Shown: piece after piece, positions 17,869-26,867 of the stretch
Numbering within the stretch: the first letter of the stretch is position 1
Layout of the letters: each line of letters begins with the position of its first letter
Assembly (NCBI GenBank): GCA_938003855.1
Contig: CALKXD010000160.1
Span: 1 to 40,913, forward strand
DNA length: 40,913 nucleotides
Origin: an uncultured Granulosicoccaceae bacterium
GTDB taxonomy: Bacteria; Pseudomonadota; Gammaproteobacteria; Granulosicoccales; Granulosicoccaceae
Direction of reading: 5' to 3'
Notes under the pieces: generated by a model
What the model was told of the DNA's origin: nothing
Database searches by the model: none
The model's input: only the letters and a program-made list of their open reading frames with translations
Position numbers and translations under genes: made by a program

Positions 17869-19401
17869 GTGAATTTATCCGTCGTAAATAGCAGGGCGCT
17901 GGTGGGTGTAGATGCCGTACCAGTGACCGTAGAAGTCCATCTTGCCGGTGGTTTGCCAGCTTTATCTATTGTCGGGTTACCGGAAACAGCGGTTCGGGAA
18001 AGCAAGGATAGAGTGCGCGCGGCGCTTCTTAATTCCGGTTTTGACTTCCCGGCCCGGCGTATCACCGTTAACCTGGCGCCCGCTGACCTGCCGAAATCCG
18101 GCGGCCGTTTTGATCTTCCCATCGCTCTCGGTTTGCTGGCAGCCTCCGGGCAGCTCGATCCCGACTGTCTTGCACATTATGAATTTATTGGCGAGCTGGC
18201 GCTGGGGGGAGAGTTGCGATCAGTCGAAGGTGCATTGCCGACCGCGCTGGCAGCACAGCAGCTGGATCGGGGGTTGGTGCTGCCGGACAGCAATGTTGTG
18301 GAAGCCGGGTTGGCCGAGCGCTGTCGGGTCTATGGATGCGCTTCATTGCTGCAGTTGTGCAATCACCTGGCTGAAGCCGGGCGACTGGAGCAACTGCGCC
18401 ACACTCAGTCGGCGGTGGATACCACCGTGCCGCCAGCCACGCTGGATCTGGCGGATGTACGCGGCCAGTTTCAGGCCAGGCGGGCGCTGGAGGTTGCGGC
18501 GGCAGGTGGCCACAATTTGCTGTTGGTTGGTCCGCCGGGCACCGGAAAATCAATGCTGGCGAGTCGCCTGCCCGGAATTTTGCCGCCAATGACGCTTGCC
18601 GAAGCGCTCGAAACGGCGTCCATTGCTTCGATTAGCCACGGCGGACTGGGGCTTGCACACTGGCGTGCGCGGCCCTATCGTGCGCCGCACCATACTTCGT
18701 CGGGAGTCGCATTGGTCGGCGGCGGCAGTCAGCCCAAGCCAGGTGAGGTATCGCTGGCCCACAACGGCGTGTTGTTCCTCGATGAGTTGCCGGAGTTTAC
18801 CCGCAGTGTGCTGGACGTGCTGCGGGAGCCGGTTGAGAACGGTGTTATCACCATTTCCCGGGCCGGTCAGCAGGCGGACTTTCCCGCCCGTATTCAATTG
18901 GTGGCTGCGATGAATCCTTGCCCGTGTGGCTACTACGGCGATACCCGCGAACCCTGTCGATGCGGGCCTGAGATGATTTCACGCTATCAGTCCCGTGTGT
19001 CGGGTCCGTTGCTGGATCGTATCGACATCCAGATATCCGTGCAGAGAATCGAGTACGCGCAGCTTCGTGGCGATGCGGCTCAGGGCGAGCACAGTGCGGC
19101 GGTTGCTGAGCGTGTGAGCAGTTCACATGCGCGGCAAATCGAACGCTGCGGCAAGTCGAATTCGCAGATGACAGCGAAAGAGGTGGAGGCCTGGTGCACA
19201 TTAACAGAGGAGCAGCATGGCTGGCTTGCCGCAGCACTGGAGAAATTCAATTTGTCGGCGCGGGCAATACACCGGACCCTCAAAGTTGCCCGTACCGTCG
19301 CTGATCTGTCCGGATCCGATGCCATACAGCGTGATCACCTGCGTGAAGCGCTAAGCTACCGGTCAACCCTGAATGAGCAATACCGACCGGCAAACAAGTA
19401 G
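17869..19401 (+). CDS. comM: ComM/YifB family Mg-chelatase-like AAA+ ATPase
   Basis: The 510-residue protein has an N-terminal Lon-protease-like S5 fold region (TVEVHLAGGLPALSIVGLPE, then RITVNLAPADLPKSGGRFDL). An AAA+ chelatase domain follows, with Walker A GPPGTGKS and Walker B LFLDELPEF. A zinc-type segment, NPCPCGYYGDTREPCRC, comes next, and then the C-terminal YifB domain. ComM is a helicase that promotes branch migration in natural transformation. The GTG at 17869 was chosen because VNLSVVNSRAL aligns with the family start; a GTG at 17833 would add twelve unrelated residues. Presence of ComM does not prove competence, since the family is widespread. Confidence 0.93.
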   Translation: MNLSVVNSRALVGVDAVPVTVEVHLAGGLPALSIVGLPETAVRESKDRVRAALLNSGFDFPARRITVNLAPADLPKSGGRFDLPIALGLLAASGQLDPDCLAHYEFIGELALGGELRSVEGALPTALAAQQLDRGLVLPDSNVVEAGLAERCRVYGCASLLQLCNHLAEAGRLEQLRHTQSAVDTTVPPATLDLADVRGQFQARRALEVAAAGGHNLLLVGPPGTGKSMLASRLPGILPPMTLAEALETASIASISHGGLGLAHWRARPYRAPHHTSSGVALVGGGSQPKPGEVSLAHNGVLFLDELPEFTRSVLDVLREPVENGVITISRAGQQADFPARIQLVAAMNPCPCGYYGDTREPCRCGPEMISRYQSRVSGPLLDRIDIQISVQRIEYAQLRGDAAQGEHSAAVAERVSSSHARQIERCGKSNSQMTAKEVEAWCTLTEEQHGWLAAALEKFNLSARAIHRTLKVARTVADLSGSDAIQRDHLREALSYRSTLNEQYRPANK

Positions 19402-19653
19402 CAGGCGTGGCAAAATTAATTGGGTGTTCTGCCGCCGGTTCGGTGGCGGCAATCGGCGGTCTCGCACGGACGCTGTTGACAGTGTCCAGTGTCGGCGTGA
19501 ATAGGCAAAACACTGTCCAGAGGTTGTCGGCAGGGTGAGGTTGTTTAATTCACTGGAACTATAAAGCGGCGAATTTAATCAATAAGCGAAAGCCCGTAAA
19601 TGCTATACAGCTGGTCGTGATGAAGCTCTTCGGTCAATTTCAAGGCAAATACC

Positions 19654-20532
19654 ATGGAAAAAATCATTGATGGCAAGGCGTTCGCAGAGAGGTTGCGAGC
19701 CGACGTTGGAACAAAAGTCGCCGCGCTAAAGGCGCGTGACGGAGTAGTACCCGGCCTGGCAGTGGTGCTGGTGGGAGAAGATCCGGCCAGTCAGGTTTAT
19801 GTACGTAACAAAGGTAAGCAGACCGTTGAAGTCGGTATGCAGAGCTTTGAGCACAAGTTGCCCGATACCACCAGTCAGGAAGATCTGATGCAACTGATCG
19901 ACCAGCTCAATGGCGACGATAGCGTGCACGGTATTCTGGTTCAGCTGCCATTGCCAAAGCAGATTGATGAGAAGTCGGTGATCAACCGCATCAACCCCGA
20001 TAAAGACGTCGATGGATTTCACCTCGACAACGTCGGTCGATTATCCATTGGCGAAGAGGGTATTGTGCCCTGCACTCCACTGGGTTGCCTGATGATGATC
20101 AAAGATCAGCTCGGTGATCTGTCTGGTAAGCACGCTGTGATTGTTGGTCGCTCAAACATTGTTGGCAAACCGGTCGCGGCTTTGTTGCTGCAGGAGAACT
20201 GCACCGTAGTCATCACTCATTCCAGAACGGTTAATCTGGAAGAAGAATGTCGGCGAGCCGATATCCTCGTCGCCGCGGTCGGCCGGGCGGAGATGGTCAA
20301 GGGCGACTGGGTTAAGCCCGGTGCGACGGTAATCGATGTTGGCATTAATCGCATTGAGACCGATGAGGGCAAAACCCGTCTGGTTGGCGACGTCGACTTT
20401 GCCTCGGTGGAGCCGGTAGCCGGTAAAATCACCCCTGTGCCCGGCGGCGTCGGACCGATGACAATAGCCTGTCTTCTGCACAACACCTTGCAGCAAGCCT
20501 GTCGCATAAATAACGTGGCCGTACCTGAGTAA
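19654..20532 (+). CDS. folD: Bifunctional methylenetetrahydrofolate dehydrogenase/cyclohydrolase FolD
   Basis: The 292-residue protein has the FolD signatures. The catalytic pair is Tyr49 and Lys53 (YVRNK). [10 protein letters not shown] and the substrate loop PDKDVDGFH follow. The NADP-binding Rossmann part has GRSNIVGKP and a C-terminal [10 protein letters not shown]. It oxidises 5,10-methylene-THF to 10-formyl-THF in the cytosol. It stands alone between comM and a convergent acyltransferase gene. About 250 bp precede it; a TTGACA at 19476 lacks a convincing -10 partner. Confidence 0.97.
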   Translation: MEKIIDGKAFAERLRADVGTKVAALKARDGVVPGLAVVLVGEDPASQVYVRNKGKQTVEVGMQSFEHKLPDTTSQEDLMQLIDQLNGDDSVHGILVQLPLPKQIDEKSVINRINPDKDVDGFHLDNVGRLSIGEEGIVPCTPLGCLMMIKDQLGDLSGKHAVIVGRSNIVGKPVAALLLQENCTVVITHSRTVNLEEECRRADILVAAVGRAEMVKGDWVKPGATVIDVGINRIETDEGKTRLVGDVDFASVEPVAGKITPVPGGVGPMTIACLLHNTLQQACRINNVAVPE

Positions 20533-20568
20533 CGTCCTGCGCAGAAACACGGGTCTGCCCAAAGCACT

Positions 20569-21519
20569 TCAGTAGCGGGGGTTAAGGCCTTCCGGGGTTT
20601 TGCGAAAGCGCTTGTAGCTCCACATGTATTGTGCCGGGGCGACATCAACGCATCGCTCTACGCATCGGTTTAAAGCGGCGCTGGAAATTTCCGGGTCGGG
20701 GTCATAGATGGCTTTGTCCGGCTGCAGATAATGCAGTCGGTAGCCGCTTGCCTGTCTTTCCATCACCGCAAAGATTACTGCCGCTCCAGTGCGCTGCGCC
20801 AGATTGGGTAGAAAGGTCATGGTGTAGGCCGGCACAGAGTAAAACGGAGCAAATACTCCGTGGTCAATGGCGGGCTCCTGATCAGGCAGTATGCCAATCA
20901 GCTCGCCCTGCTTCAGGGCGCGCACCAGAGCACTGAGGCCTTGTCGGGTAATCGGGTGGCACTTGCCGCCGAAGCGCTCGCGGGCCTGCAATACTGTGCT
21001 GTCAATCTGAGATGTGCGATTAGGTCGATACAAAAAATGCATGGATCGATGGCAGGTCAGTTTCAAGCCGATCAATTCCCAGGCCCCGGCGTGAGGCGCG
21101 GCTATGATGACGCCCTTTTTGTCTGCCAGTGCCGATTGCAGTAACTGCGGGTTGACCTCTTCGGTTACCAGTGACGCAATCTTTGCTTTTGGCCAGCGCC
21201 AGAACGCACCAAGTTCTGTCAGGTTTTTGCCGGTTTCACGCATATTGCGGGCAACGAGACTGGCGCGTTCGGTATCGGAGAGTGTCGGGTAGCACAATTG
21301 CAGATTGCGCTCGATGATTCTGCTGTGGCGATTCGGAAATAAATGTATGGTCCGACCAATCACGCTGCCAAGGCGATGTAGTGCAGGCAATGGCAACCAG
21401 GACAACAGGCGTAGTGCAGCGTTGGCAGATAACCGGACAGTGTTCAAAGGCGAGGGTGCGAGAGCAGAAGTCAGGGTGTATTTTCTGGAAAACAGTAACG
21501 CTGCACCGTTACAATTCAT
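20569..21519 (-). CDS. LpxL/HtrB-family lysophospholipid (lipid A) acyltransferase
   Basis: The 316-residue protein belongs to the lipid A late acyltransferase family. The catalytic H(X)4E motif is HAGAWE in the segment IIAAPHAGAWELIGLKL. Later signatures are FLYRPNRTSQID, IGILPDQEPAIDHGVFAPFYSVPAYTM and the C-terminal QYMWSYKRFRKTPEG. An N-terminal hydrophobic stretch anchors it to the inner membrane. It would add a secondary acyl chain to lipid A, or acylate another lysolipid; LpxL and LpxM cannot be told apart by eye. The start is uncertain: the ATG at 21519 has no ribosome site, and the first 25 residues are not family-like. Confidence 0.85.
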   Translation of the reverse strand: MNCNGAALLFSRKYTLTSALAPSPLNTVRLSANAALRLLSWLPLPALHRLGSVIGRTIHLFPNRHSRIIERNLQLCYPTLSDTERASLVARNMRETGKNLTELGAFWRWPKAKIASLVTEEVNPQLLQSALADKKGVIIAAPHAGAWELIGLKLTCHRSMHFLYRPNRTSQIDSTVLQARERFGGKCHPITRQGLSALVRALKQGELIGILPDQEPAIDHGVFAPFYSVPAYTMTFLPNLAQRTGAAVIFAVMERQASGYRLHYLQPDKAIYDPDPEISSAALNRCVERCVDVAPAQYMWSYKRFRKTPEGLNPRY

Positions 21520-21718
21520 GCAGACGCCGGGCAGGCCCCGAACGGCGTTGTCGTTGGGCGGAAAAGCCCCGATCCAGACGGACCGGGGAACGCGTCCTTA
21601 CATAAAGAAGGTTGGTCCCGGCTAATCTGCCGGCAAGCAGATTAAGGGGTCAAGTGGACTCCATGCCCTGCGGTAATTATCGCTGCAGGCACTGTCGGGT
21701 GCTAACAGGGTACTGTAT

Positions 21719-21744
21719 TTTCTAGCCTGAATTCGGGCTAGAAG
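21719..21744. promoter_or_regulatory. Inverted repeat upstream of dtd
   Basis: TCTAGCC (21721-21727) and GGCTAGA (21736-21742) pair, with flanking bases extending the stem. It lies between the divergent acyltransferase and dtd genes. No T tract follows on either strand, so it is not a standard terminator. Function unknown. Confidence 0.3.
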
Positions 21745-21785
21745 ATGCCTAGGCAACGGGAATTAGCGACATCAATGTCTAATAT

Positions 21786-21801
21786 AGTGATTTACATCAC
21801 A
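21786..21801 (+). promoter_or_regulatory. CRP/Vfr-like palindrome touching the dtd start codon
   Basis: AGTGATTTACATCACA fits TGTGA-N6-TCACA at nine of ten defined positions. Its last base is the A of the dtd ATG, so a bound regulator would block rather than activate expression of dtd. It could equally be a chance match. The FNR/ANR pattern TTGAT-N4-ATCAA is met less well (GTGAT-N4-ATCAC). Confidence 0.3.
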
Positions 21802-22259
21802 TGATAGCTTTGCTGCAACGTGTGACGTCTGCCAGCGTGGATGTCGATGGTATCCGGATTGCCTCTATTGCCAAAGGCCTGCTTGTTTTGGTGGCGGTTG
21901 AGCCCGATGATGATGAGTCTACGGTTAATACGCTGCTTGAGCGTTTTATTCGGTATCGGGTTTTTTCGGACTTGCAGGGGCGCATGAATTTAAGTTTGCT
22001 CGACATCAGTGCCGAATTACTGCTGGTGCCGCAATTTACGCTGGCGGCGGATACCAGAAAAGGTTTGCGTCCCGGTTTCAGTACAGCCGCAACTCCTGCC
22101 GAAGGGCAGCGTCTGTTTGATATAATGGTCAGTCAGGCGACGCAATTGCCTGTGCATGTGGCGGCGGGCCGGTTTGGTGCAGATATGCAGGTTGCGCTGG
22201 TTAACGACGGGCCAGCCACCTTCTGGCTTCAGGAGTCTGGCAGGCGCAAGTCCGTGTAA
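21801..22259 (+). CDS. dtd: D-aminoacyl-tRNA deacylase
   Basis: This 152-residue protein is a complete DTD. It starts MIALLQRVTSASV and has the active-site strand VPQFTLAADTRKGLRPGF and the second motif NDGPATFWLQ with the Gly-Pro pair that excludes L-amino acids. It releases D-amino acids from mischarged tRNAs in the cytosol. Clear ribosome-binding sequence is lacking, and a palindrome abuts the ATG. It is followed by a 133-bp gap and then the histidine operon; whether it is co-transcribed is not certain. Confidence 0.95.
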   Translation: MIALLQRVTSASVDVDGIRIASIAKGLLVLVAVEPDDDESTVNTLLERFIRYRVFSDLQGRMNLSLLDISAELLLVPQFTLAADTRKGLRPGFSTAATPAEGQRLFDIMVSQATQLPVHVAAGRFGADMQVALVNDGPATFWLQESGRRKSV

Positions 22260-22392
22260 TCGTTAGCGGGTCGTTATTTTGTGCACTGGCCGGCACAGGA
22301 ATATCGCCGGTGAGTTGAAGCATGGCAGTGACAATGTAAAGCCTCCGGCTTACCTGAAGAAAACCAATGAAAACATCAGTGAAAAATAGTAT

Positions 22393-22986
22393 ATGAGCCA
22401 ACGTAGCGCCACCGTCGAGCGCAATACCTCTGAAACGCGGATCAAAGTAATGCTGTCGCTCGATGGTAGTGGCACAGCACGTTTCGATACCAAAGTGCCG
22501 TTCTTTGAGCACATGCTTGAACAGGTGGCCAGGCATGGCATGCTCGATCTCGACATCACCTGCGACGGCGATATCGAAATTGATGATCATCACACCGTAG
22601 AAGATGTCGGCATAGCACTCGGACAGGCGTTCAGTATTGCACTTGGAGACAAAGCCGGCATTGGTCGTTACGGGCATGCTTATGTTCCGCTGGATGAGGC
22701 GTTGTCAAGAGTAGTGATCGATTTCTCGGGCCGCCCCGGACTCTATTATCAGTGTGAATTTAAGCGTCACAAAGTCGGCAGCTTCGATGTTGAACTGGCC
22801 TATGAGTTTTTTCATGGCTTTGTCAATCATGCCGCGGCGACCTTGCATGTAGACAACCTCAAAGGGCATAACGAACACCACAAGCTCGAGACTTTGTTCA
22901 AAGCGTTTGGCCGTGCGATCCGAATGGCGGTAACTGTCGATGACCAACTTCAGGGAAAGCCTGCCTCTACCAAGGGCGTGCTTTAA
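22393..22986 (+). CDS. hisB: Imidazoleglycerol-phosphate dehydratase
   Basis: The 197-residue protein is the single-domain dehydratase, without the N-terminal histidinol-phosphatase of the enteric fusion. Metal-binding motifs are seen in [13 protein letters not shown] and DDHHTVEDV (residues 64-72), with a second His cluster in GHNEHHKLE near the C-terminus. It catalyses the sixth step of histidine synthesis. It heads the run hisB-hisH-hisA-hisF-hisI-hisE. hisG, hisD and hisC are not in this window, so the pathway is split. Confidence 0.97.
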   Translation: MSQRSATVERNTSETRIKVMLSLDGSGTARFDTKVPFFEHMLEQVARHGMLDLDITCDGDIEIDDHHTVEDVGIALGQAFSIALGDKAGIGRYGHAYVPLDEALSRVVIDFSGRPGLYYQCEFKRHKVGSFDVELAYEFFHGFVNHAAATLHVDNLKGHNEHHKLETLFKAFGRAIRMAVTVDDQLQGKPASTKGVL

Positions 22987-22991
22987 AACTG

Positions 22992-23630
22992 ATGTCAAAT
23001 ACGATTGCGGTCATCGATTATGGAATGGGTAATTTGCGATCCGTCGCCAAGGCGATTGAGCATGTCGCGCCGAAAAGTAACACGCAAATCACGTCTGATC
23101 CGGTTGTCATAGCGAAGGCGGATCGAGTGGTGTTTCCGGGGCAGGGTGCCGCGCGCGATTGCATGAAGAACCTTGCCTCACATGATCTGTCAGAAGCGGT
23201 GCACAGTGCCTTTAACAATAAGCCATTTCTTGGTATCTGCATGGGCCTGCAAGTGTTGTTTGAGCAGAGTGACGAAAACGATGGTGTCGCGTGCCTGGGG
23301 TTGGTGGCGGGTGGCGTGCAGCGTTTCAAGCGTCTGCTGCATCGTCCAACCGACAAAGTACCGCACATGGGCTGGAATCAGGTCGGGCAGTTACAACCGC
23401 ATGACTTATGGCAGGGAATCAATGATCATGCGCGGTTCTATTTTGTGCACAGCTATTATGTCACACCGGCTGATAATAACTGGATAGCAGCACATACCGA
23501 TTATCTGGTGCCATTCACCAGCGCGGTTGCGCGCGACAATGTGTTTGCTACGCAGTTTCATCCGGAAAAAAGTGCCGACAGCGGTCTGCGTCTGTTGCAA
23601 AATTTTACTCAGTGGGATCCACAAAAATGA
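22992..23630 (+). CDS. hisH: Imidazole glycerol phosphate synthase, glutaminase subunit
   Basis: The 212-residue class I glutamine amidotransferase has the nucleophile Cys83 in [11 protein letters not shown], with His190 and Glu192 in [11 protein letters not shown] completing the triad. YGMGNLRSV at the N-terminus is typical of HisH. It supplies ammonia through the HisF barrel. It starts five bases after the hisB stop, and its own stop overlaps the start of hisA. Confidence 0.97.
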   Translation: MSNTIAVIDYGMGNLRSVAKAIEHVAPKSNTQITSDPVVIAKADRVVFPGQGAARDCMKNLASHDLSEAVHSAFNNKPFLGICMGLQVLFEQSDENDGVACLGLVAGGVQRFKRLLHRPTDKVPHMGWNQVGQLQPHDLWQGINDHARFYFVHSYYVTPADNNWIAAHTDYLVPFTSAVARDNVFATQFHPEKSADSGLRLLQNFTQWDPQK

Positions 23631-24382
23631 CCGGCAGTGTGCAACTTGTTCCAGCCATAGATTTAAAAGATGGTAACTGTGTACGTCTCAAGCAGGGACG
23701 GATGGAAGACGACACGATCTTTTCTGACGATGTCGTAGCGACCGCCGAACGTTGGGTTGAAGCTGGAACCGGGCGATTGCATATGGTTGATCTGAATGGT
23801 GCGTTTGCCGGTGTACCGAAAAATGCAGAAGCCGTGCATGCGGTCTGCAAAGCCTTTCCCGATCTTGATGTGCAGATCGGTGGTGGTATTCGCACCGCTG
23901 AAATTGCCGAACACTATATTCGCGCAGGTGTGCGATGGGTCATTATCGGTACGCAGGCAGTGGTCGATCCTGAGTTCGTCGCGCATCTGTGCAGCGAGTG
24001 GCCGGGTAAAGTGATGGTGGGCCTTGATGCGCGTGACGGAAAGGTGGCTGTTAATGGCTGGGCGGAGGATTCCGGTATTGATGCCGTAGAACTTGCCCGT
24101 TCGTTTGAAGGCAATGGTGTAAGCGGAATAGTCTATACCGATATCAGCCGCGACGGCATGATGCAGGGTTTCAATGCGCAAGCCACCGCGGCACTGGCAG
24201 AGTCAATTTCTATTCCGGTGTTTGCGTCAGGGGGGGTTAGTGATTACACCGATGTTGACCGTTTGTGTGATATCGCTGCCAGCGGTGTGGCGGGTGCCAT
24301 CGTCGGGCGTGCTCTGTACGAGGGCACCATCGATCTGGCCGAAGCGCAGCAGCGCGCCTCTCAACGACTCGCCGGTAATTAA
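23627..24382 (+). CDS. hisA: ProFAR isomerase
   Basis: The 251-residue TIM barrel begins [17 protein letters not shown] with catalytic Asp12. The second catalytic Asp is Asp134 in MVGLDARDG. Phosphate-binding segments are QIGGGIRT and, near the end, FASGGVSD and [10 protein letters not shown]. The ATG at 23627 overlaps the hisH stop as ATGA, so the two genes are translationally coupled; an upstream in-frame GTG at 23612 lies inside hisH. It converts ProFAR to PRFAR. Confidence 0.97.
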   Translation: MTGSVQLVPAIDLKDGNCVRLKQGRMEDDTIFSDDVVATAERWVEAGTGRLHMVDLNGAFAGVPKNAEAVHAVCKAFPDLDVQIGGGIRTAEIAEHYIRAGVRWVIIGTQAVVDPEFVAHLCSEWPGKVMVGLDARDGKVAVNGWAEDSGIDAVELARSFEGNGVSGIVYTDISRDGMMQGFNAQATAALAESISIPVFASGGVSDYTDVDRLCDIAASGVAGAIVGRALYEGTIDLAEAQQRASQRLAGN

Positions 24383-24385
24383 CGG

Positions 24386-25156
24386 ATGCTTGCCAGGCGT
24401 TTGATTCCCTGCCTTGATGTTGATGCCGGTCGCGTCGTCAAGGGTGTGAATTTTGTTGATATCATTGATGCCGGTGATCCGGTTGAGGCTGCGCGTCGCT
24501 ATGGTGATGCGGGTGCAGATGAATTGACTTTTCTCGATATAACTGCCAGCAGTGATGACCGTGACACCATCCTCGATATTGTCGAGCAGGTCGCCGCTGA
24601 AGTATTTATACCTTTGACCGTTGGTGGTGGGATTCGCAGCGTCGCCGATGTCCGGCGTCTGCTCAACGCCGGTGCGGATAAAGTCGGGATCAATACCGCC
24701 GCCGTGCATACACCGGAATTAGTGCGCGAAGCTTCTGACTATTTTGGCAATCAGTGCATTGTGGTGGCCATCGATGCCAAAAGCGTGCACGCAGAGGGCG
24801 AACCCCCCAGATTTGAAATCTTCACGCATGGTGGACGCAAGGCTACCGGTATTGATGCAGTAGAATGGGCGGTGAAAATGGCCGACTACGGTGCCGGGGA
24901 GCTGCTGTTGACGAGTATGGATCGGGATGGCACCAAGATCGGCTTTAACATTGAGTTAACCCGTGCTGTGGCCGATGCGGTGGATGTGCCGGTGATTGCC
25001 TCTGGTGGTGTTGGCAACTTGCAGCACCTGTGTGCCGGTGTGCTCGACGGGCATGCGGATGCGGTCCTGGCCGCCAGTATTTTCCATTTCGGCGAATTCA
25101 CCATTCAGCAGGCAAAGCTGGAAATGCAGAAAGCCGGCATCGAGGTCCGCTTGTGA
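24386..25156 (+). CDS. hisF: Imidazole glycerol phosphate synthase, cyclase subunit
   Basis: The 256-residue TIM barrel has catalytic Asp11 ([14 protein letters not shown]) and Asp130 (VVAIDAKSV), with phosphate loops TVGGGIRS and IASGGVGN. It joins HisH to turn PRFAR into IGP and AICAR. It starts three bases after the hisA stop and overlaps the following hisI as GTGA. Confidence 0.98.
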   Translation: MLARRLIPCLDVDAGRVVKGVNFVDIIDAGDPVEAARRYGDAGADELTFLDITASSDDRDTILDIVEQVAAEVFIPLTVGGGIRSVADVRRLLNAGADKVGINTAAVHTPELVREASDYFGNQCIVVAIDAKSVHAEGEPPRFEIFTHGGRKATGIDAVEWAVKMADYGAGELLLTSMDRDGTKIGFNIELTRAVADAVDVPVIASGGVGNLQHLCAGVLDGHADAVLAASIFHFGEFTIQQAKLEMQKAGIEVRL

Positions 25157-25581
25157 TTACCCAGATAGATCTGGAATCTGTCAAAGCCGATGGATTGTGG
25201 CTGGATGAAATCGCCTGGAACGAAAATGGATTAGCGCCGGCGATTGCTCAGGATGAGCAAAGTGGTGATATTCTCATGCTGGCCTGGATGAATCGCCAGG
25301 CACTGGCTGCGACGGCGGCGATTGGTCAGGCGGTTTACTGGTCAAGGTCCAGGCAAAAACTGTGGCACAAAGGCGAAAGTTCCGGTCATGTGCAGCAAGT
25401 GTCGGAGATTCGTCTCGACTGTGATGCCGATGCCATTGTTTTGAAAGTGCATCAAAACGGTGGAATTGCCTGTCATACGGGTCGCGTGCATTGCTTTTAC
25501 CGGCGATTGCGCGGAGACAAATGGCAGATTGTAGATCCGGTCGTGAAAGATCCGCGCGAAATCTATCAGGACAAGCCATAA
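25153..25581 (+). CDS. hisI: Phosphoribosyl-AMP cyclohydrolase
   Basis: This 142-residue protein is the free-standing cyclohydrolase. [26 protein letters not shown], the metal motif DCDAD and [13 protein letters not shown] are family signatures. The GTG at 25153 overlaps the hisF stop. The frame stays open upstream inside hisF, but the family starts near here. hisE follows as a separate gene, not fused as in enterobacteria. Confidence 0.96.
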   Translation: MITQIDLESVKADGLWLDEIAWNENGLAPAIAQDEQSGDILMLAWMNRQALAATAAIGQAVYWSRSRQKLWHKGESSGHVQQVSEIRLDCDADAIVLKVHQNGGIACHTGRVHCFYRRLRGDKWQIVDPVVKDPREIYQDKP

Positions 25582-25624
25582 TGGCTGACGTGGGCCGTCA
25601 GGCTGAGGCAGGATTGCTGGTAAA

Positions 25625-25942
25625 ATGAACGATCAAACACTACACGAGCTTGCTGCCGAACTCGAAAAACGAAAGCAGGCGGGTGGCAAAGAATCTTACG
25701 TCGCAAGCTTGTATAACAAGGGAACTGACGCCATTCTTCAAAAAGTAGGTGAAGAGGCCGTAGAAACCATTATTGCTGTGAAGTCGGGTAACAAAAAAGA
25801 AATTATCGGCGAAACCGCCGATTTGTGGTTCCACACCCTGGTTATGCTTGCCGAGCAGGGGTTGGGTCCGGCGGATGTGCTGCAGGAGCTGGCGCGGCGT
25901 TCCGGTGTGTCTGGTCACGTCGAAAAAGCGTCCCGGTCTTAA
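25625..25942 (+). CDS. hisE: Phosphoribosyl-ATP pyrophosphatase
   Basis: The 105-residue protein is of the all-alpha MazG-like type. The metal-binding helices contain [36 protein letters not shown]. It hydrolyses PR-ATP to PR-AMP, the second step of the pathway. A short 43-bp gap separates it from hisI and contains a six-base-pair inverted repeat (CTGACG/CGTCAG). It is followed 23 bp later by tatA, the same order as in pseudomonads. Confidence 0.95.
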   Translation: MNDQTLHELAAELEKRKQAGGKESYVASLYNKGTDAILQKVGEEAVETIIAVKSGNKKEIIGETADLWFHTLVMLAEQGLGPADVLQELARRSGVSGHVEKASRS

Positions 25943-25965
25943 TTTTAAAATAGAGGTCATTAACT

Positions 25966-26217
25966 ATGATGCCAAGTATTCCCCAGCTGTTGATTGTGCT
26001 GGTAATTGTTGTACTAATCTTCGGTGCTAAACGACTGCGCAACCTGGGTGGTGACCTTGGCTCAGCGGTAAAAGGTTTCAAAGATGCGGTCAAAGAACCG
26101 CAGTCAGAAAACGATCAGGACGAGCCGGGTAAGATCGAAGGTGCTACGGTCGTCGAGAGCGTCGCTGAAGAAGCAGCTGATGCTGTTGATGCGGTGAAAG
26201 AAAAGAAAGAAGCCTGA
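25966..26217 (+). CDS. tatA: Twin-arginine translocase subunit TatA
   Basis: The 83-residue protein has one N-terminal membrane helix (residues 6-20), the FG hinge at 19-20 ([15 protein letters not shown]) and an amphipathic helix, then an acidic, Ala/Val/Glu-rich tail. It forms the variable pore component that carries folded proteins across the inner membrane. tatB and tatC follow, in the usual order. Confidence 0.93.
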   Translation: MMPSIPQLLIVLVIVVLIFGAKRLRNLGGDLGSAVKGFKDAVKEPQSENDQDEPGKIEGATVVESVAEEAADAVDAVKEKKEA

Positions 26218-26271
26218 TTCGGCTACTGTGGCGCTATAGGCCTGTGAACGCATATCCAAGAGAGCGTACCG

Positions 26272-26793
26272 GTGTTTGATGTCGGATTTCAGGAAATTGT
26301 CCTGATCAGTGTGATTGCCCTGATTGTTATCGGCCCGGAGAAGCTGCCTGCTGCAGCGCGCAGTGTGGGGCTGTGGGTGGGTAAAATTCAACGCTTTGTC
26401 GCGGGTGTTAAAAGCGATATACAGAGTGAGCTGAAAACAGATGAACTCAGAAGCCTCCTCAACAGCCAGGAAGATCAGATTCGCGAGTTAAAAGAAATGG
26501 TCAATGAGACGCGATCTGATATCGAGCGTACCGCGCAGACCGCCAGCAAGTCATTGTCGGAAGGTATGGACGGTGCGGTGGAGCAGGTGCGTGACGCCGC
26601 TGATGCAGCGCGGGAAAATAACGCCAAAATGCAGGCTATTGCCGATGCTGCTGGTCATGGATACGATGGTGTCGGTTCAACAGACTCTGGCGAATCGGCC
26701 ACTGAGCAGCCGGCGGGTAGTTCACCGGCTGCTGAAAAACCAGCCTCGGAGTCGTCGACCAGCGTCGATCAAGATGCCAGCAAGAGTGCATGA
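26272..26793 (+). CDS. tatB: Twin-arginine translocase subunit TatB
   Basis: The 173-residue protein starts FDVGFQEIVLISVIALIVIGPEKLP: Glu8 in the membrane helix and the Gly21-Pro22 hinge separate it from TatA. The amphipathic helix is long, with a coiled-coil-like stretch (residues 60-130) and a Ser/Glu/Ala-rich disordered end. The start is GTG at 26272, with AGAGAG nearby. TatB binds TatC to form the receptor for twin-arginine signal peptides. Confidence 0.93.
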   Translation: MFDVGFQEIVLISVIALIVIGPEKLPAAARSVGLWVGKIQRFVAGVKSDIQSELKTDELRSLLNSQEDQIRELKEMVNETRSDIERTAQTASKSLSEGMDGAVEQVRDAADAARENNAKMQAIADAAGHGYDGVGSTDSGESATEQPAGSSPAAEKPASESSTSVDQDASKSA

Positions 26794-26830
26794 AGTTGTG
26801 CTACACGGATAATACATTGAAATGCTTTTC

Positions 26831-26851
26831 TGCAGTGTTCACTGCAATTTT
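26831..26851 (+). promoter_or_regulatory. Small hairpin between tatB and tatC
   Basis: TGCAGT (26831-26836) and ACTGCA (26841-26846) form a 6-bp stem with a four-base loop, followed by ATTTTAG. It is too weak for a strong terminator but could reduce read-through or set differential tatC dosage. It ends 16 bases before the tatC start. Confidence 0.25.
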
Positions 26852-26867
26852 AGAGTGCAACCGGTAA

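Noticed and set aside
19476-19504. TTGACA as a folD promoter
   Set aside because: No acceptable -10 element lies 16-18 bases downstream.
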